In this document: in pieces, positions 11,730-23,866 of the stretch
How the letters are laid out: every line of letters starts with the position of its first letter
Position numbering within the stretch: the first letter of the stretch is position 1
Origin: Malurus cyaneus samueli
Taxonomy: Eukaryota; Chordata; Aves; Passeriformes; Maluridae
Length of the DNA: 64,000 bases
Reading direction: 5' to 3'
NCBI GenBank assembly: GCA_009741485.1
Contig: CM019217.1
Coordinates: forward strand, 38,673,765 to 38,737,764
Translations under genes and position numbers: made by a program
The notes under the pieces: generated by a model
Database searches by the model: none
What the model saw: the letters and a program-made list of their open reading frames with translations, nothing else
Told to the model about the DNA's origin: nothing

Positions 11730-14700
11730 AGCTTTTACTATTATTTACAAATATGAAGTGCATTTGTTTGTAACATATGATGCAGAGCTTTCCTAGGAAT
11801 GTTTATCTATCTGTAATTTACCCATACTGCCATTTTATTTTTCATAGTAGAGGACATTGTTGCTATGGTATGAAACTTTTTAATTCAAATTCCTGCTTAA
11901 ATAGAACATGCAATACTGGATGAGAAGTATTTCTAATACCTCAGCAACTTCTATCAGCTTTCTATAAGGAGTGCTGAATGCATTGCTCTTCCTTCATGCC
12001 AGCAGACTGAAGTGGGTTTCTAAACAGTAATATGATTTCCAGATGAAAAAAATTGATGTTTTTCTGGAACTCACATGTATTTATATCCATAGAATATTTT
12101 GTCTAATGGGCTGTCATTATTTATGTTCCTAACATTTTTAATATATGTTTGAAAGAGCTGGAATTTCTTAAGCTGCACAAATATTTCTTTTATTTATTAT
12201 TTATTTTATTACATAAAAATAAGCTAAAATGTAGTCAGTAAATTTCTTTCATTTGAAAAATTCAGAGAAGACTTTCAAATGCACAACTTAATTCTTATAT
12301 TTGGTGAAATTAATGGATAAGATTAAACATGTGTAACTGCAGATATGTTTTTCAAGATACACTTTTTGTAGATGTTTGTTTTTTCTTGTGCTTGCAGGCA
12401 GAGGTAAATTGCCTGTCTTGTAGGTAGCAAACACACAGTATGTTGCACATCTCAAATATAATATATAATTCCCAGAAGCATAGAAAGCATTCTGTTGTAA
12501 TATACTATCCCCGGTAATGTCTGATTTAGAGGATTATTAAAACCTGATATAACTGCATCTTGGAAATATTTGTTCACATTTGTCCATATATTGTTATCTA
12601 CCATACTCACACACATTTCTTGCTCACTTTGACCAAATATTTATTCAGCTGGATCTCTTAAATACAAGACAACACATTCATTGAATCAAAGTTGATCTGA
12701 CACTGTTCTCACCAAACATGAGGCCTTACCCTGAGCATTAGGTTAGACCAAAACTGAGCAGGACTTGAATGAATAGCTATAAGATACATGTAAAGTTGTC
12801 AGTTTACAGGAATTTACATTCATCTGTCCTCACTCTTAAAATTCCGTTACTTATTCTTTTTCTTTTGCCCATTGTGCTCATTTTTCTTCAATTTTTTACA
12901 CTGAAATTTTCCTTTCCCCAGTAATGTTTTTTAAAAGTTTCTATTTTTTTACTTTTACAGTGAAGTTTCTGTTTATGCCAAATAGAATGTTGCACAAATG
13001 CAAAAACAAATTCCCAAAGTAATTTTTACATATGTTAAACCAAGAAAATATCACCTGTGCCCTAAAAAGAAGAGCCCTTTGCCATTAATGACTCATCATA
13101 GTTATTTATGATAATTGAGCAGAATCCGTGTATTGATTTTTATGCTAATTACTTCCTGTTTCAATTCCGCTGGAGAAGATAGTTTCCATCAGGTGATTGT
13201 CATGCTCTTGGTGGAGGTTCCATATCTATTGGAAGCACTTCACAGGAAGAAATTATAGCAGCATTAGAAATTATAGCTAAATTACCAGGGTTAGAGATAA
13301 GATTCTGCTTTTCAGTTTTAGTCTTTTTGCGTATCTAAATCACAGAGTCCCCTAATTGAACATCTTAACCTTGCCAGCCAAGGTTTGCTGTTACTGAGGA
13401 TGGACTCTGTGTGCCTTAAGCCTGTGAGTCACTTGTGGTGACAGAACACCGCACCATCCTCTAGGAGCATTTCAAGTGGAAGACATCAAAATGTCATAAC
13501 TGAGTTCCAGAAGACTAACACGTGACTTCAGTGTCTCTTCAGCTCCTCTTCATCCTATCAGTCACATGAGTTAGGTAACGGGATAGCTGCAGGGAAGCAT
13601 GGCCTGTGCCTTTATGGGTAACCTGCCTTTCCTCCAAAGGGAGGGGCCTTTGCCCGCTCTGCCAGGAGGGAGCCCTTGTTACTTTGCCTGGGCATTACTC
13701 AAGTCAGCTTTACACTGGAGAAGCCAAACTGATGGAGCAAGTTGACAATAAAGCAGTCTGGAGTGTGTTTTGGTTGCTTTCCTCCCCTGTCTCTTACCCC
13801 TTAAAAAGCAGCATCTCCATATGTGCACCCCATAGATCTTAATAACTGAACAAAACTCTGGACAACTTAAACAGTGGGTGAAAAATAATCATGTTTTTAA
13901 TGGCATACGGTGTTGGAAAAAATCCAGCTGTGGATATTCTTGTATATAACACAGTGAGTAGGAATTGGAAAAGACCTTTTGGTTCAACAGGTCTCTTCTT
14001 CTAATGTAGGTTTGCTCTTCATAACACATTTCTTAAAAACACGTACTTGTTTTGTTTGGTCAAGAGTTCAGGCAGTAGGAATCAAAGAGAAATAGCATTT
14101 GAAATGCTATTTGGCAACTTGATTTTTGTGTGTGTTGGGAAAGTTTTTTTAATATGGTTTCTAACTATCTCCACTCAATAGTATTTGGTGCATCACATGA
14201 AATTCTTTTCATACTTGTTATAAGTGCCCCTGATGGACATCCTTCCTAGATACTCACAGGGTCTTTCCTACTAATCATCAGCAATTGCCAGAGATTCACA
14301 GACAAGGGTTGTATTTACCATAGTAGGGACTCAATACTCTGTCTTCTTTAACCTCATTTGGAAATGATCAATTTAAAAAGGTGAGTGAGAAGGTCAAGTT
14401 CCTTTATTCTTCCATCTTTTCTTTCATTTCTAAGGGTGAAATTTGGTTCCCATGAGTATTGGCATCTAGTGACAGCTGAGATATATTAAAGCATCCTTCC
14501 TGCCCTCCAGTCACCACTGCAAAGTAATGTGGGTCTCCTCTGCCCAGTTCACCTACTCTGTATGGGTCATTATCCCTGAAGGATGTATCAGAGAAGATTA
14601 GATAACTAAATTATAATCAAAATGTCTACACTGGACATGGACAAGTGAATTTAGACCAGCAAGCAACAGATTTAAAATTTACTCCTGAAGAACTGTTAAG

Positions 14701-17700
14701 GACAATGATTCAAAAGTAACTATTTAGAGCTATAGCTGATGTTAAACAGTAAAGACTTATTAAGTATGAGTCTTCAGCTAATGCAGAGGTGTCAATTTAG
14801 CTAGGGAAAAGGAAAAAGCATTAAATGTGGGAGTGCATACTAACTACACCCTGCCCCCCTGCTCCCCCTCCTCCCCACACTCCCCTCCCCAATTCCAATG
14901 GGCCAATTTTGAGTCTCCTTTCATGTGAAAAATTTAGAGATTTCTGTTATCTATCTATAGTTCAGATTATATTCACTTCATAATTACTATTAATAACAAA
15001 TGTTAGCATTCATTTGGATAAGTTCAGATAAAGTCAGTATTTGAATAAGTGTCATGACTATTGATAATAGCATTAAAACCTAAATAAAATTTTAAAAAAA
15101 GTTAAATTATCTGTTTCTTGTAGAAAATCTTGTGAGACAAATAGAATGAGGAAAAGAGTATTCTTTACCTCAATATTGAATTAAAAGCATGAGTTTTTCC
15201 AGTAAAAGTGTTCATGCTAAGTTACATTAATGCATCAATTTTACCTCCTGTGGTAATTCTTTTATTGTTGTGTGAATCATACCAAATCATTAATTTTATA
15301 TAAAATAGTGCTGATGGGGAAAAGTAAGAAAGGATGTGCCTGCACTACTGAATACTAGGATCAACACTTTTTCCATTTTTGCTGTGAATTTGACAGCTAT
15401 GTTTTTGTAAAAGCCAAACTAATAAGGTCAAAGTAAAACATCGGTAAAAAGAAAACTGCTGGTCCAGCAATGTCTCATGGTGCTGACACAAGCTATGAGG
15501 TAGCTCTTCAGCTTGCTTAGTGCATATATCGTTTTCTATTGATACTGATATAATTTTGTTACCTCTTTTTTTTTCAGTTATACTGTTTTTCTTACATTTT
15601 AGCTGCATTTAATTTTGATTATAACCAACAGCATGCTTTATATATGTAGGATATTATATGAATCTATTTTTTTTCCTTTTCAAAACATTGCCTATTTTGA
15701 ATAAACTTTCCCCTGAAGTAACTACTTCCTACTAGTCATTTTTTTCAAAAACAGTTGACATAGCAAGACCTATCTAACCACTGAATAACCCAGAAATAAT
15801 CTACAATAATAAAAATATTACTTATTATTTGCTTCAGGACCTATTAGTGTCTCCTTCAAAACATAAAGGGCAAAAAATTCCCTGCATTGAAGGAGTTCAT
15901 TCAATTGATTTCTAGCAATAACATCTTTGTAATAAAAAGGAATTGTAACTTAGGAACATGGGAAGTAAAATAACCATTGAAATAGTCCTGTACAATATTT
16001 TTATTGTATAAAAGTGTTCTTGAATTGAAAGCATCCCCTGCTTTCTGGAGGGCTTGAACATTATTCTGTTGTGATTTTTTTCCAGAAAAAAAAAGCATTA
16101 TGGCAGTCTTTTTCATTTCCTTAATGTTATATTCAGAAGTTTATTGAAAGCCTATTAAAATATTTTTCCTAATAATGTTGAACAGCTGAAATAGCCCTGA
16201 TCTTGTGATAGGCACATGGAGTATAAAATATAAAGAGAATTTTGCTTCCAGTGTTTGAGGAAAGGGGAAATATATGAATATATATATAAAGCACTGAGAA
16301 AGACTATGCAGTGATTCTATACTGTTCCTTGAAAAGCAAACTCAGTGACAGCTGAAAAGTCAGTGTGATTCACTTGTTCACACTGAAGCTGTAGTCTCAG
16401 GGACACCACTTTTCAGACACTTGTGGACAATTTCTTTAGAAAAAGAACAGGCAGCTGATTAGAGTGTCTGGTGTCCAAAGAGTGGTGTCTGTTAAGAGTG
16501 ACAGTTTAAATGGGTAAAGGGATACTTGCTGACTGCATTTCTGTTTCCATCCTGGGGTATTAACTGGTCATGCTGGCAGATCAAAAATCAGAGCTGTGGT
16601 TAAAAGCACAGCTTCTTAACATGCAGGTTTTGCTTACTGTTCATATTTGTGTCTCTGGAATGTGTGGGTAACTTTGGGAATGGGTTATGGAGCTCTTTTC
16701 TGGAGGTGTGCTGAGCCATAGGGCTTTGTGAAGCTCGTCAATGCTTTTCTCTTTCAAGGTCATGCAGAAAACATTAGGGGGTATGCTGAAACTATTGTGA
16801 AGGTTAGTTGCTAAAAAAAAAGACATTTTTTGTAATTTTCTCAGACTTACTCTTTTGTCTGAAACACAAATTAATCTATTGGAATAGAATCACCAGGGAA
16901 TGGTAACAATACAGTTCCCCTAAAGGGAAAAGAATTGTGAAAACTGGCTTTGATGGATAATCAAGAAGTATTTCAAGACATGGTCTTATCTAATTAGTCG
17001 TATGCTCTGTTTTTATAATTATTTGAATAGACATCTTTTGTGGATCTGTTGAAGCTTAAACTCTGCTGGAAAAAGTTACATCCTAATTTTTGGATTACAT
17101 AGAAACCTGCTTCTGAGCTATTAAAATGTAAATTGCCTACCGGATTTCTAGCTTAATATATGACATTTTTATTGAGCACACAAGAACACAAAAATCAGTA
17201 TCCAAGAAGTGAGTACTCTTTTTTTAATTGAAATCCTCCAAATTATTACAGTATAACTTCCATTGTAATTAATATTTTTCTCTTATATTTTAATTAAGTA
17301 AAATCAAACTCAGGTTTTTTTCCACTTTGCAGTCTGTGCACTTCCCCAGGGATGCATCATCTTTACAACAACTGAAAACAACAGTTATGCTTAAATGTGT
17401 CTGTCATTCTACCTTTCAAAGATAAAGCCTTGGATCATTCTCTACATGCTCATAATTACTTCAAATTTTCTGTTTAACATCATGTCTGGGCACAGTATTA
17501 AAGCTAGTACCAGGGTACTGGACTGTGCTTGTCATTCAAATGGGTTACGAATCTGCTTAGTGCTTTGCTCAACAGCAGCACACTTGCTTTCTGAAAAAAT
17601 AGTCAGAGTTCCTCCTGATTATATTTGGACTGAGAAGGGGCAAAAAGATGAAAAAAAATTACTTCAAGGGCCTCATGGTCGTAACATTCTCCTTAAAAGG

Positions 17701-18080
17701 CTCACATGAAACACTGAACATGCTTTGGAACCAACTTTTGTCCTACATATGTGAATGCCTGAAGCTTGTCAGCTGGAGAAAGAAGGGAAAAGGAAGATCT
17801 GTGAATCAGAAGCTGAAAAATGTAAAAATGGTCTTCTTTCCTCTCAAACACCTACTTTTGTAAGTCATTGTAACTTAACATTTGTGAAACTCAAAATATG
17901 CAGAAATATAAATTCCTAGACTCTTGTACATTCACAATGATGCACAGTGATTCTGGCAGAGTATTTTGTCTTTAAAGCACTTTATCTCACTGGTTGTTGC
18001 AACATTCACACTCTGTGTTTTGGAAGGCTTGTTGATTTTGACTTAACACTCTCAGCTTGCATTTCTGATTTGCCACACAG
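11730..18080. other. AT-rich intergenic or intronic DNA, no gene seen
   Basis: There are no long open frames. A pyrimidine-rich C-tract lies at about 14848-14893. A perfect 11-bp inverted repeat with one central base lies at 14090-14112. A motif-dense stretch at about 13080-13330 carries an AP-1 consensus TGACTCA (13089-13095), an octamer-like ATGCTAAT and an ETS-like core, and could be regulatory. A short imperfect stem lies at 16402-16489. None of these proves a functional element. Confidence 0.5.
13950..14000 (-). mobile_element. Possible remnant of a CR1 3' tail
   Basis: The stretch acacagtgagtaggaattgg followed by aaaagacctttt resembles the reverse complement of the avian CR1 3' end, in which a conserved GGTTGGAAAAGACCT-like core follows an octamer tail. 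The match is short and diverged, so it could be chance. Confidence 0.25.
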
Positions 18081-18155
18081 GCCACTTTGGAATTAAGAAG
18101 GCAGGGATCTCCTGGTGGCTGCTCTGAACATGAATACTCACTGGTGGAAGCAAGG
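18081..18155 (+). other. Candidate small in-frame exon (unidentified)
   Basis: A pyrimidine-rich acceptor (tttctgatttgccacacag) ends at 18080, with a ctgat branch-like motif just upstream. A strong donor, AAGG|GTAAGTG, begins at 18156. The 75 bp between them is exactly 25 codons. Frame 0 is open throughout (reading ATLELRRQGSPGGCSEHEYS and on), while the other two frames carry stops. This combination is what a symmetric internal coding exon looks like. I recognise no protein, and splice-like pairs also arise by chance in 64 kb, so this stays a candidate. Confidence 0.25.
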
Positions 18156-21100
18156 GTAAGTGTTCACTGCGATAGACACCCTATTGACCTGATTTTAGTA
18201 TGTGTGCACCATTTATCATGCTTGTGTTTTGAGCATGATCATTGTATTAAAAATTATTATACATTTGGAGTAAATCTGTAGANTATTTTCAAAGTCTGTT
18301 AGATGTAGGCTCCTTTTCCACTATATTATTTTTTCCCATGCAATTTTCTGATCCCTCTCTGATTATTTTTTTTTGTTCAGCAGATAAAACATTCCCCTTA
18401 TTCCAGAAATGCAACAAATACTTCATATGGATAGTCACACTTTTGTTGTTTGTACATGAGGTTTTATAGCTTTTGGCCAAATTATCCCCTTGTTCACAGT
18501 GAAAACAAATTTTGGTCTTTAAATTTGTATGAACTAGATATGAAAATCCATAAATGCTTGTTGGTGATTTTTTTCCTAATAGCAGAGCAATAGTTCATTT
18601 TTTTTCAATCATGTTTGTGGGAGGTATCTTAGCCATTAGCATGGGTTGGAAGAGCATACAGTGATATTCATTAAAGCAATACAAAAGGTGTATCTGCAAA
18701 TTTGTCTTTCCAGAATTTTGAAATGGCTCTGTCAGCCACTCCCATAATTTAGTGAAACAACATGGCACTGGTATTTTTGGCTTTTGAAAAAGCGTTATTT
18801 ATAGTGAATTATATTTATCACTAAGCCAACGTATTTTTCAACACATTTTCAGCTTTACAATATATTTTTCAGTTCAGGGATCATTCTATTTACACTTGAG
18901 GGTGTGTAATTCATATTGGTACTAAGTTTTTTGCCGTGGGCAACATGCTTAGCTGGAAGATAATATTCTTAAAATGGAGAGAGCTGTAAAAACCACATCA
19001 ACTGCATAATAATTTCTTTAGACTTAATGATTACACAAGGAGAGAAGTGCTGAAAAATAAGGAATGTAAATACTAAATATTTGCATTTTTGTTGTAACTG
19101 GAAAAACTTACATCCGGAATGAAACTGTGGCCTCTCTAAAATGCCTGGGGTTTCTGCCACTAGCTTCAAGCAGTCAAGAATTCACATCCGAAGTCAAGAG
19201 CTAATGGATTAAAAGCATCACGTATTTTTAACGGAACCACTTCTGAAGATGCTTTTGAAATCCTGCTCTTCTTCTTGACATCAGTTGTATAACAGCAGTG
19301 CACTGAAGCATATTTTTCATTAAAAAATAACCATTCTGAACTCCTTAATTTGCCATGGGTTCATTAAAAAAGAATAAACTGCTTTTATATTGTACGAGAA
19401 ATTCTTGAATGAAAAAAAATAAGGGTTTTAAAGTAAACTGAACTGTATGTGACCTCAAGCAAAGGACACAATTGTCACCTGCCAATTCACACTTGCCACA
19501 GATGAACTTTAGGAACCCTGACTGTAGGAGACAGGACATGTGAGCAAAAAACAAACCTGTGCGTGATGCAGGGTTCAAGCTTGTGGTAGATCTCAGCTGT
19601 GTTACTGCTGCCTGACAAGATCTCGTTTGTCTTGTTTGGGCTACAGGAACAGAGAGCATGAATCTTCTTAGCCTATTCCAGTTGCAGAGTGAAGCAAGCT
19701 ATCCGAAATTCAGGTTAAGAAAGTCTCAGCTTTGCAGTTTGAGGGCTGGGGGAGAAGCTCAGGGAACACAGACCTACTACTCAGCTTGGATACACACTGT
19801 TCCTGATGATAATGGACTCTCTGGCAGTCTGCTGTAAACATAAAAAAAACATTGTCAGAGAATATCCTTTTTGTTCCAACTCTGTTTCCTCAGATTCTTC
19901 CACAAAAGAATGCCAGTCTTCCTAGGGGAAGCAGTAAATCACAGAAATTTGCCTGTAATGCTTAAAAAATATTTAACATAATGAAATGGTTTCTTGGTAA
20001 GCTGTTACAGGTGTCATGTAACATCCTGGTTGTATTAACATACAGTTATCTCACACAGACCTGCCTGGGAACAAAAAGGGAATTTAGAAGAGATGTTTAC
20101 ATTTCATTTGCTGATTTTTCTGATACTGAAGACTCAGTTTTAAATTTATAAAGCTACACTTTTGTTCAAACTATATTATCATTTCATTATGGCAGCTGAT
20201 GAACTTAGTGCTCTTTAATGACATTTATTAAAAATTATTTTATATAACACCTGCAGACAATACCACTGTAAGTTTCTGAACACTTACTCAGTGACTTATT
20301 TACTGTCCCTTCCCTTGAGTGCTACAAACCATAACAGCAGGTTTTTCTCTCAGAAATCTTTCATCATTGCCTTGAACTTGTCAAGATGAGTAAGGCTCTG
20401 CCATGCTCTTCTATAATAACATTCATATTTTTAAAGCCACAAAGATATGTCTCTTGAAGGTAGAGACATTTTTTAAGGTTCTTTGGAATAGTCAAAATCA
20501 CTCCTTAATTAAATATGTAAACTCCAAAACCACAATTGTTATCATTTCTAAGAGCCCCTAAAGAAAACAGAGTTGAATACCTTATTTGTTACTTTCTTTT
20601 AGAATGGCATAGTAAATAAACCTCATTTATCCTTACTGTGGAGCGACACCAGGTAAAATCTGCCCTTTTAGCTGCTTTTTAGTCTTTGAACGTTATACCA
20701 AATTCACTTTCATATTTATGTTGAATCTAGAGATTGAACACAGTAAATCAAAATTCTGAGGAGGAGACCATCATAGCTGATAAAGTATACTGAAAAGAAA
20801 TTCTTTGTTGAGGATGCATGGAGCTGGCATATAGGGAGCCCCTATAACTGTGATGGCCCAGTCTCATTGCTGACTCTTCAGCTGGGGGGAGACCACAATC
20901 CATTTCAGCCTGCACCTCTCCCATGACAAATCTGTTCACGTGCTGAATATGAATGGAGTGGGCAGCTTTGTCCTGCTCATGTGAAGTCTCAGACCCACAG
21001 ACAGAAGGTTTGGTTCTCTGAATCAAACAAAGCAGGCAGGGAATACACAGCTGGCTCAGATTTCCAGTGTGTATCAGCATTAATAAACAGCATGCATCTT

Positions 21101-22829
21101 GCTTCTTATATGACCTGGATTAAGAGGCCATTTAGGCTGGAAATCAGGAAATCGGGTAACCTTATTTGGTAAAGATATATAGCTAAGAACTGAAACAGTT
21201 GTTCTTGGGCTTCAAAAACATAAATAGCTTTATGGGAACAGCAGCAGCTGGCTGTGCCTGGGGTCGTTTCAAGCAAGAAGAGCCATTCCTGGGGAAAGGA
21301 CAACATGCCAGCAGCCATTAGATTGAACTCAGTTCTGGGCTGGGCCTTCCTTTCCCTCTCTACCAGGAAAGNNNNNNNNNNNNNNNNNNNNCAGATTACT
21401 GTGAGCACACTAGATAAGGCTCTCTAATTATAATTTTAATTGCATCTAAGTGCCATGTTGCGTTCCATTGCATAAAATTCTGCCTGTTTCTCTGACAGAT
21501 GTGAATTCATTCAGCTTGAAAACCTTTCAGAGTTTGAGGTATGTGAGTTCATGGCAGGCATTGCTCTTGCTCCAGATGGCTGCAGCTTTAGGTTTGTAGC
21601 ATTTTTAGGAGTTGCTTTTGAGTTCTTCAGATATGGCTCCACATTTTTGAGAACATATGCTAATACAGAACAATGGTATCAGCCAATAGGCAGAACCCCC
21701 CACTCCCCCCAACCCCAAAATATTTCATTTTTCATTATTTATTTAAACATAAAAGAATGAAAATGGAGAACCTAACAGGATGATTTTGAAAGAGTGAAAA
21801 TAGGATGAATGGAATTTAAAAATACAGCATATAGGCAGACGGGAGAGAAATTAGAGTGTTATAGAAAAGTAATATTTTAGTCTATTTTCTTGCAGTTTGT
21901 TCTACAGAGGCTGTTTTTTTTCTGTGGGAATAAAGCAAACAAATGACAAACACCACCATGGTTTTCTAAAAGTGGAATTCAAAGATAATTCCATTATTAT
22001 TTCCATTATTGTGTTTATAAATGCAGATGATAGAAATACTGATCATCTGTACAATATCAATATAATTTCTAAACCCCTCAGCCTTTATTATACTGTAGTA
22101 ATAAATTCCTGTCAAGTTTGAAAATGTGATTTTGCCATGTAAAAAATGAGAAACTGAGGTAGAGAAAGGGGGAGCCCTACAGGACAAAAATGTTGTCAGT
22201 TTGGTAGGGAGTTGATTAAGTGTACTCTTACAAGGAGGAGAATATAAGGTAAAGGAATTCTTCTTTTAGAGAGTGTCTGGAGGCAATGGGGCTTTTATAT
22301 TTTCAGTGAAAGATTTTGAGAAAGAAATTACTTTGTTAGGTTGTCTTAAAATGCTTTCTGACTTATGGGAATATGTCCCATTTATCAACTGTATATTCCT
22401 GCTATTTTCATCTCTCCCCTTTTGAGCTACACTAGGATAAGCCCCAATAACGACCCTGCATTTACTTGCTCCAGGGAGTTTTGCTGCTCCACATAATGCT
22501 TTTCACCATTTAATGATACGATTTGGCTTACATTTTTACCTTATCCTTTTCCTCTTTACTTTGTAATGTATTGACTATTGTATTATACAATTCTTGTATA
22601 AGATTGTACATATATACAAAAGCAGACTTTGAATTCTTTCAGGTATGGCAGGAGATCCCTTAGCTAATCTGAATTATTGTCGTCCAGCTGATTTCTTCTC
22701 CCTGCTCCACCTCATCTGTCTTCCTAGGAAGTTTTTAAGGTTTTAATTCTTTAATTTTGTCGGGAGGTACATGCTTTACTTAAGAACTTCAGGTAAAAGA
22801 AAAATACATACAACATTAATACTTAGTTC
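18156..22829. other. AT-rich intergenic or intronic DNA, no gene seen
   Basis: Frames of up to about 110 codons occur on both strands around 19345-19659 and 20748-21408 without recognisable motifs. One ambiguous base lies at 18283, and a 20-base N gap at 21372-21391. A short inverted repeat, ttatacaa/ttgtataa, lies at 22583-22601. No transposon is recognised before 22830. Confidence 0.55.
21372..21391. other. Assembly gap (20 N)
   Basis: Twenty consecutive N characters interrupt otherwise ordinary sequence. The round length suggests a placeholder rather than a measured gap. One minus-strand frame runs through it and cannot be trusted. Confidence 0.98.
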
Positions 22830-23566
22830 ATAAAATCACAGAATCACAAAGTGGTAAGTTTGGAGGGGACCACTGGATGTCTTCCTCTTCATAATTTTTT
22901 CTCATTGGGTTTTAAACACACTCAGATCACCCATGAGCCTTCTCTTTTCTCAGCTGAGGGTCCCAGCTCTCTCAGCCCATAGAAGAGATGTTCCAGTCTC
23001 TTAAACATCTTTGCAGTCATGTGTTGGACTCACACAAACAAGTCCTTGTTTGTATTTGCTGAGAAGCCCAGAACTTGCACTCAGCACTTGAGATGTGGAC
23101 TCATCTTTGCTGAGAAAGAGGAATAATCACCGTAGAGGAAGGATCCTTAGGCAGTTTGGAGTACTGTTGGCCTATCTTTGCTTCAAGGGTGTACTGCTGG
23201 CTTCTGTTGTTGTCCCCCAGGACACTGAGGCCCCTAGGAAAGCTGCTTTCCAGCTGGTGAGCCCCCAGGATACACAGGTGCTTGGGGATATTCCTGCCTG
23301 TGTGCAGGACCCTGCATTTTTCATTGAACTGCATGATGCTCCTGTCAGCCATTCTCTAGCTTGTCCAGATCCCTCTGCAAGATGGCACAACTATCTGGCA
23401 TATCTGCTTCTCCTCCCTGTTTTGTACCCTCTGTGAGCTTGCTGAGGCTGCTCTCTGTCACATTGTCCGGGTCATCAGTGAAGATGTTGAATAGCCTTGG
23501 GCCCATTAGTGAGCCCAACATTGTAAAATCGAGGTAAGAAACATTCACAGTTCGCCCCTCATTCAC
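22830..23566 (-). mobile_element. Old CR1 LINE, minus strand, right-hand part before the nested insertion
   Basis: Read on the plus strand, it begins with taaaatcacagaatcacaaa, the reverse complement of a CR1 3' tail, and continues through the antisense of the CR1 ORF2 3' region. Recognisable blocks include cccagctctctcagccca, the gttggact/cagaac stretch, and the antisense of the reverse-transcriptase domain at 23345-23545. It is diverged and has internal deletions, so it is an old copy. The left flank of the same element resumes at 23738 after an inserted plus-strand CR1. Confidence 0.88.
23345..23566 (-). pseudogene. Decayed CR1 ORF2 reverse-transcriptase fragment
   Basis: On the minus strand this 73-codon open frame carries a recognisable reverse-transcriptase segment. 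GPRLFNIFTDD corresponds to the CR1 LGPVLFNIFI-type motif. It is followed by a stretch ending TKQGGEAD and then CAILQRDLDKLENG. The catalytic F/Y-ADD box is destroyed: the position before TKQGG reads LTEG. A YLDF motif lies directly before the LGSLMGP segment, whereas these motifs are normally separated by several dozen residues in CR1, which points to an internal deletion of roughly 180 bp. CR1 ORF2 normally encodes an endonuclease plus reverse transcriptase for target-primed retrotransposition. This fragment is non-functional. Confidence 0.8.
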
Positions 23567-23737
23567 TTGCCCAGGGAAGTGGTGGAGTCACTGTCGTGGA
23601 GGTGTTTAAAAAAAGACTGGATGAGGCACTCAGTGCCATGGTTTAGTTGATGAGGTGATGTTAGGTCACAGGTTGGACTCAATGATCTCAAAGATCTTTT
23701 CCAACCTTGTTTATTCTGTGGTTCTGTGATTCTATAT
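23567..23737 (+). mobile_element. Younger CR1 LINE 3' fragment nested in an older CR1
   Basis: A 5'-truncated CR1 on the plus strand begins at about tgcccagggaagtggtggag. It runs through the typical gtgccatggtttagttga and ggttggactcaatgatct blocks to the octamer tail attctgtg-gttctgtg-attctata at 23713-23736. It interrupts the minus-strand CR1: the antisense sequence ending ccctcattcact on the left resumes as aggcttcccagtgtagaagg on the right. CR1 elements typically insert with severe 5' truncation and little or no target-site duplication, as seen here. Confidence 0.9.
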
Positions 23738-23866
23738 AGGCTTCCCAGTGTAGAAGGATATCTGCCTGCTCAAGTGTGATTGTCCTTTCTGAATCCAGAA
23801 TGACTATTCCCAATCAGTTTCTTGAGCTTCATGTGTTTGGAAATACTTTCCAGGAGTATTTTTAAC
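23738..23866 (-). mobile_element. Old CR1 LINE, minus strand, continuation after the nested insertion
   Basis: The sequence tagaaggatatctgcctgct, then gaatccagaatgactattcccaatc and the cttcatgtgtttggaaatac stretch, is antisense CR1 ORF2. It continues directly from the segment that ends at 23566. The copy fades out at about 23866, its truncated 5' end. Confidence 0.8.

Noticed and set aside
14281..14381. Acceptor/donor-like pair around about 100 bp ending AAAAAG|GTGAGTG
   Set aside because: No frame is open across it and the acceptor is only moderate.
21106..21408. 100-codon minus-strand frame with undetermined residues
   Set aside because: It runs through the N gap, so the reading frame is not real evidence.
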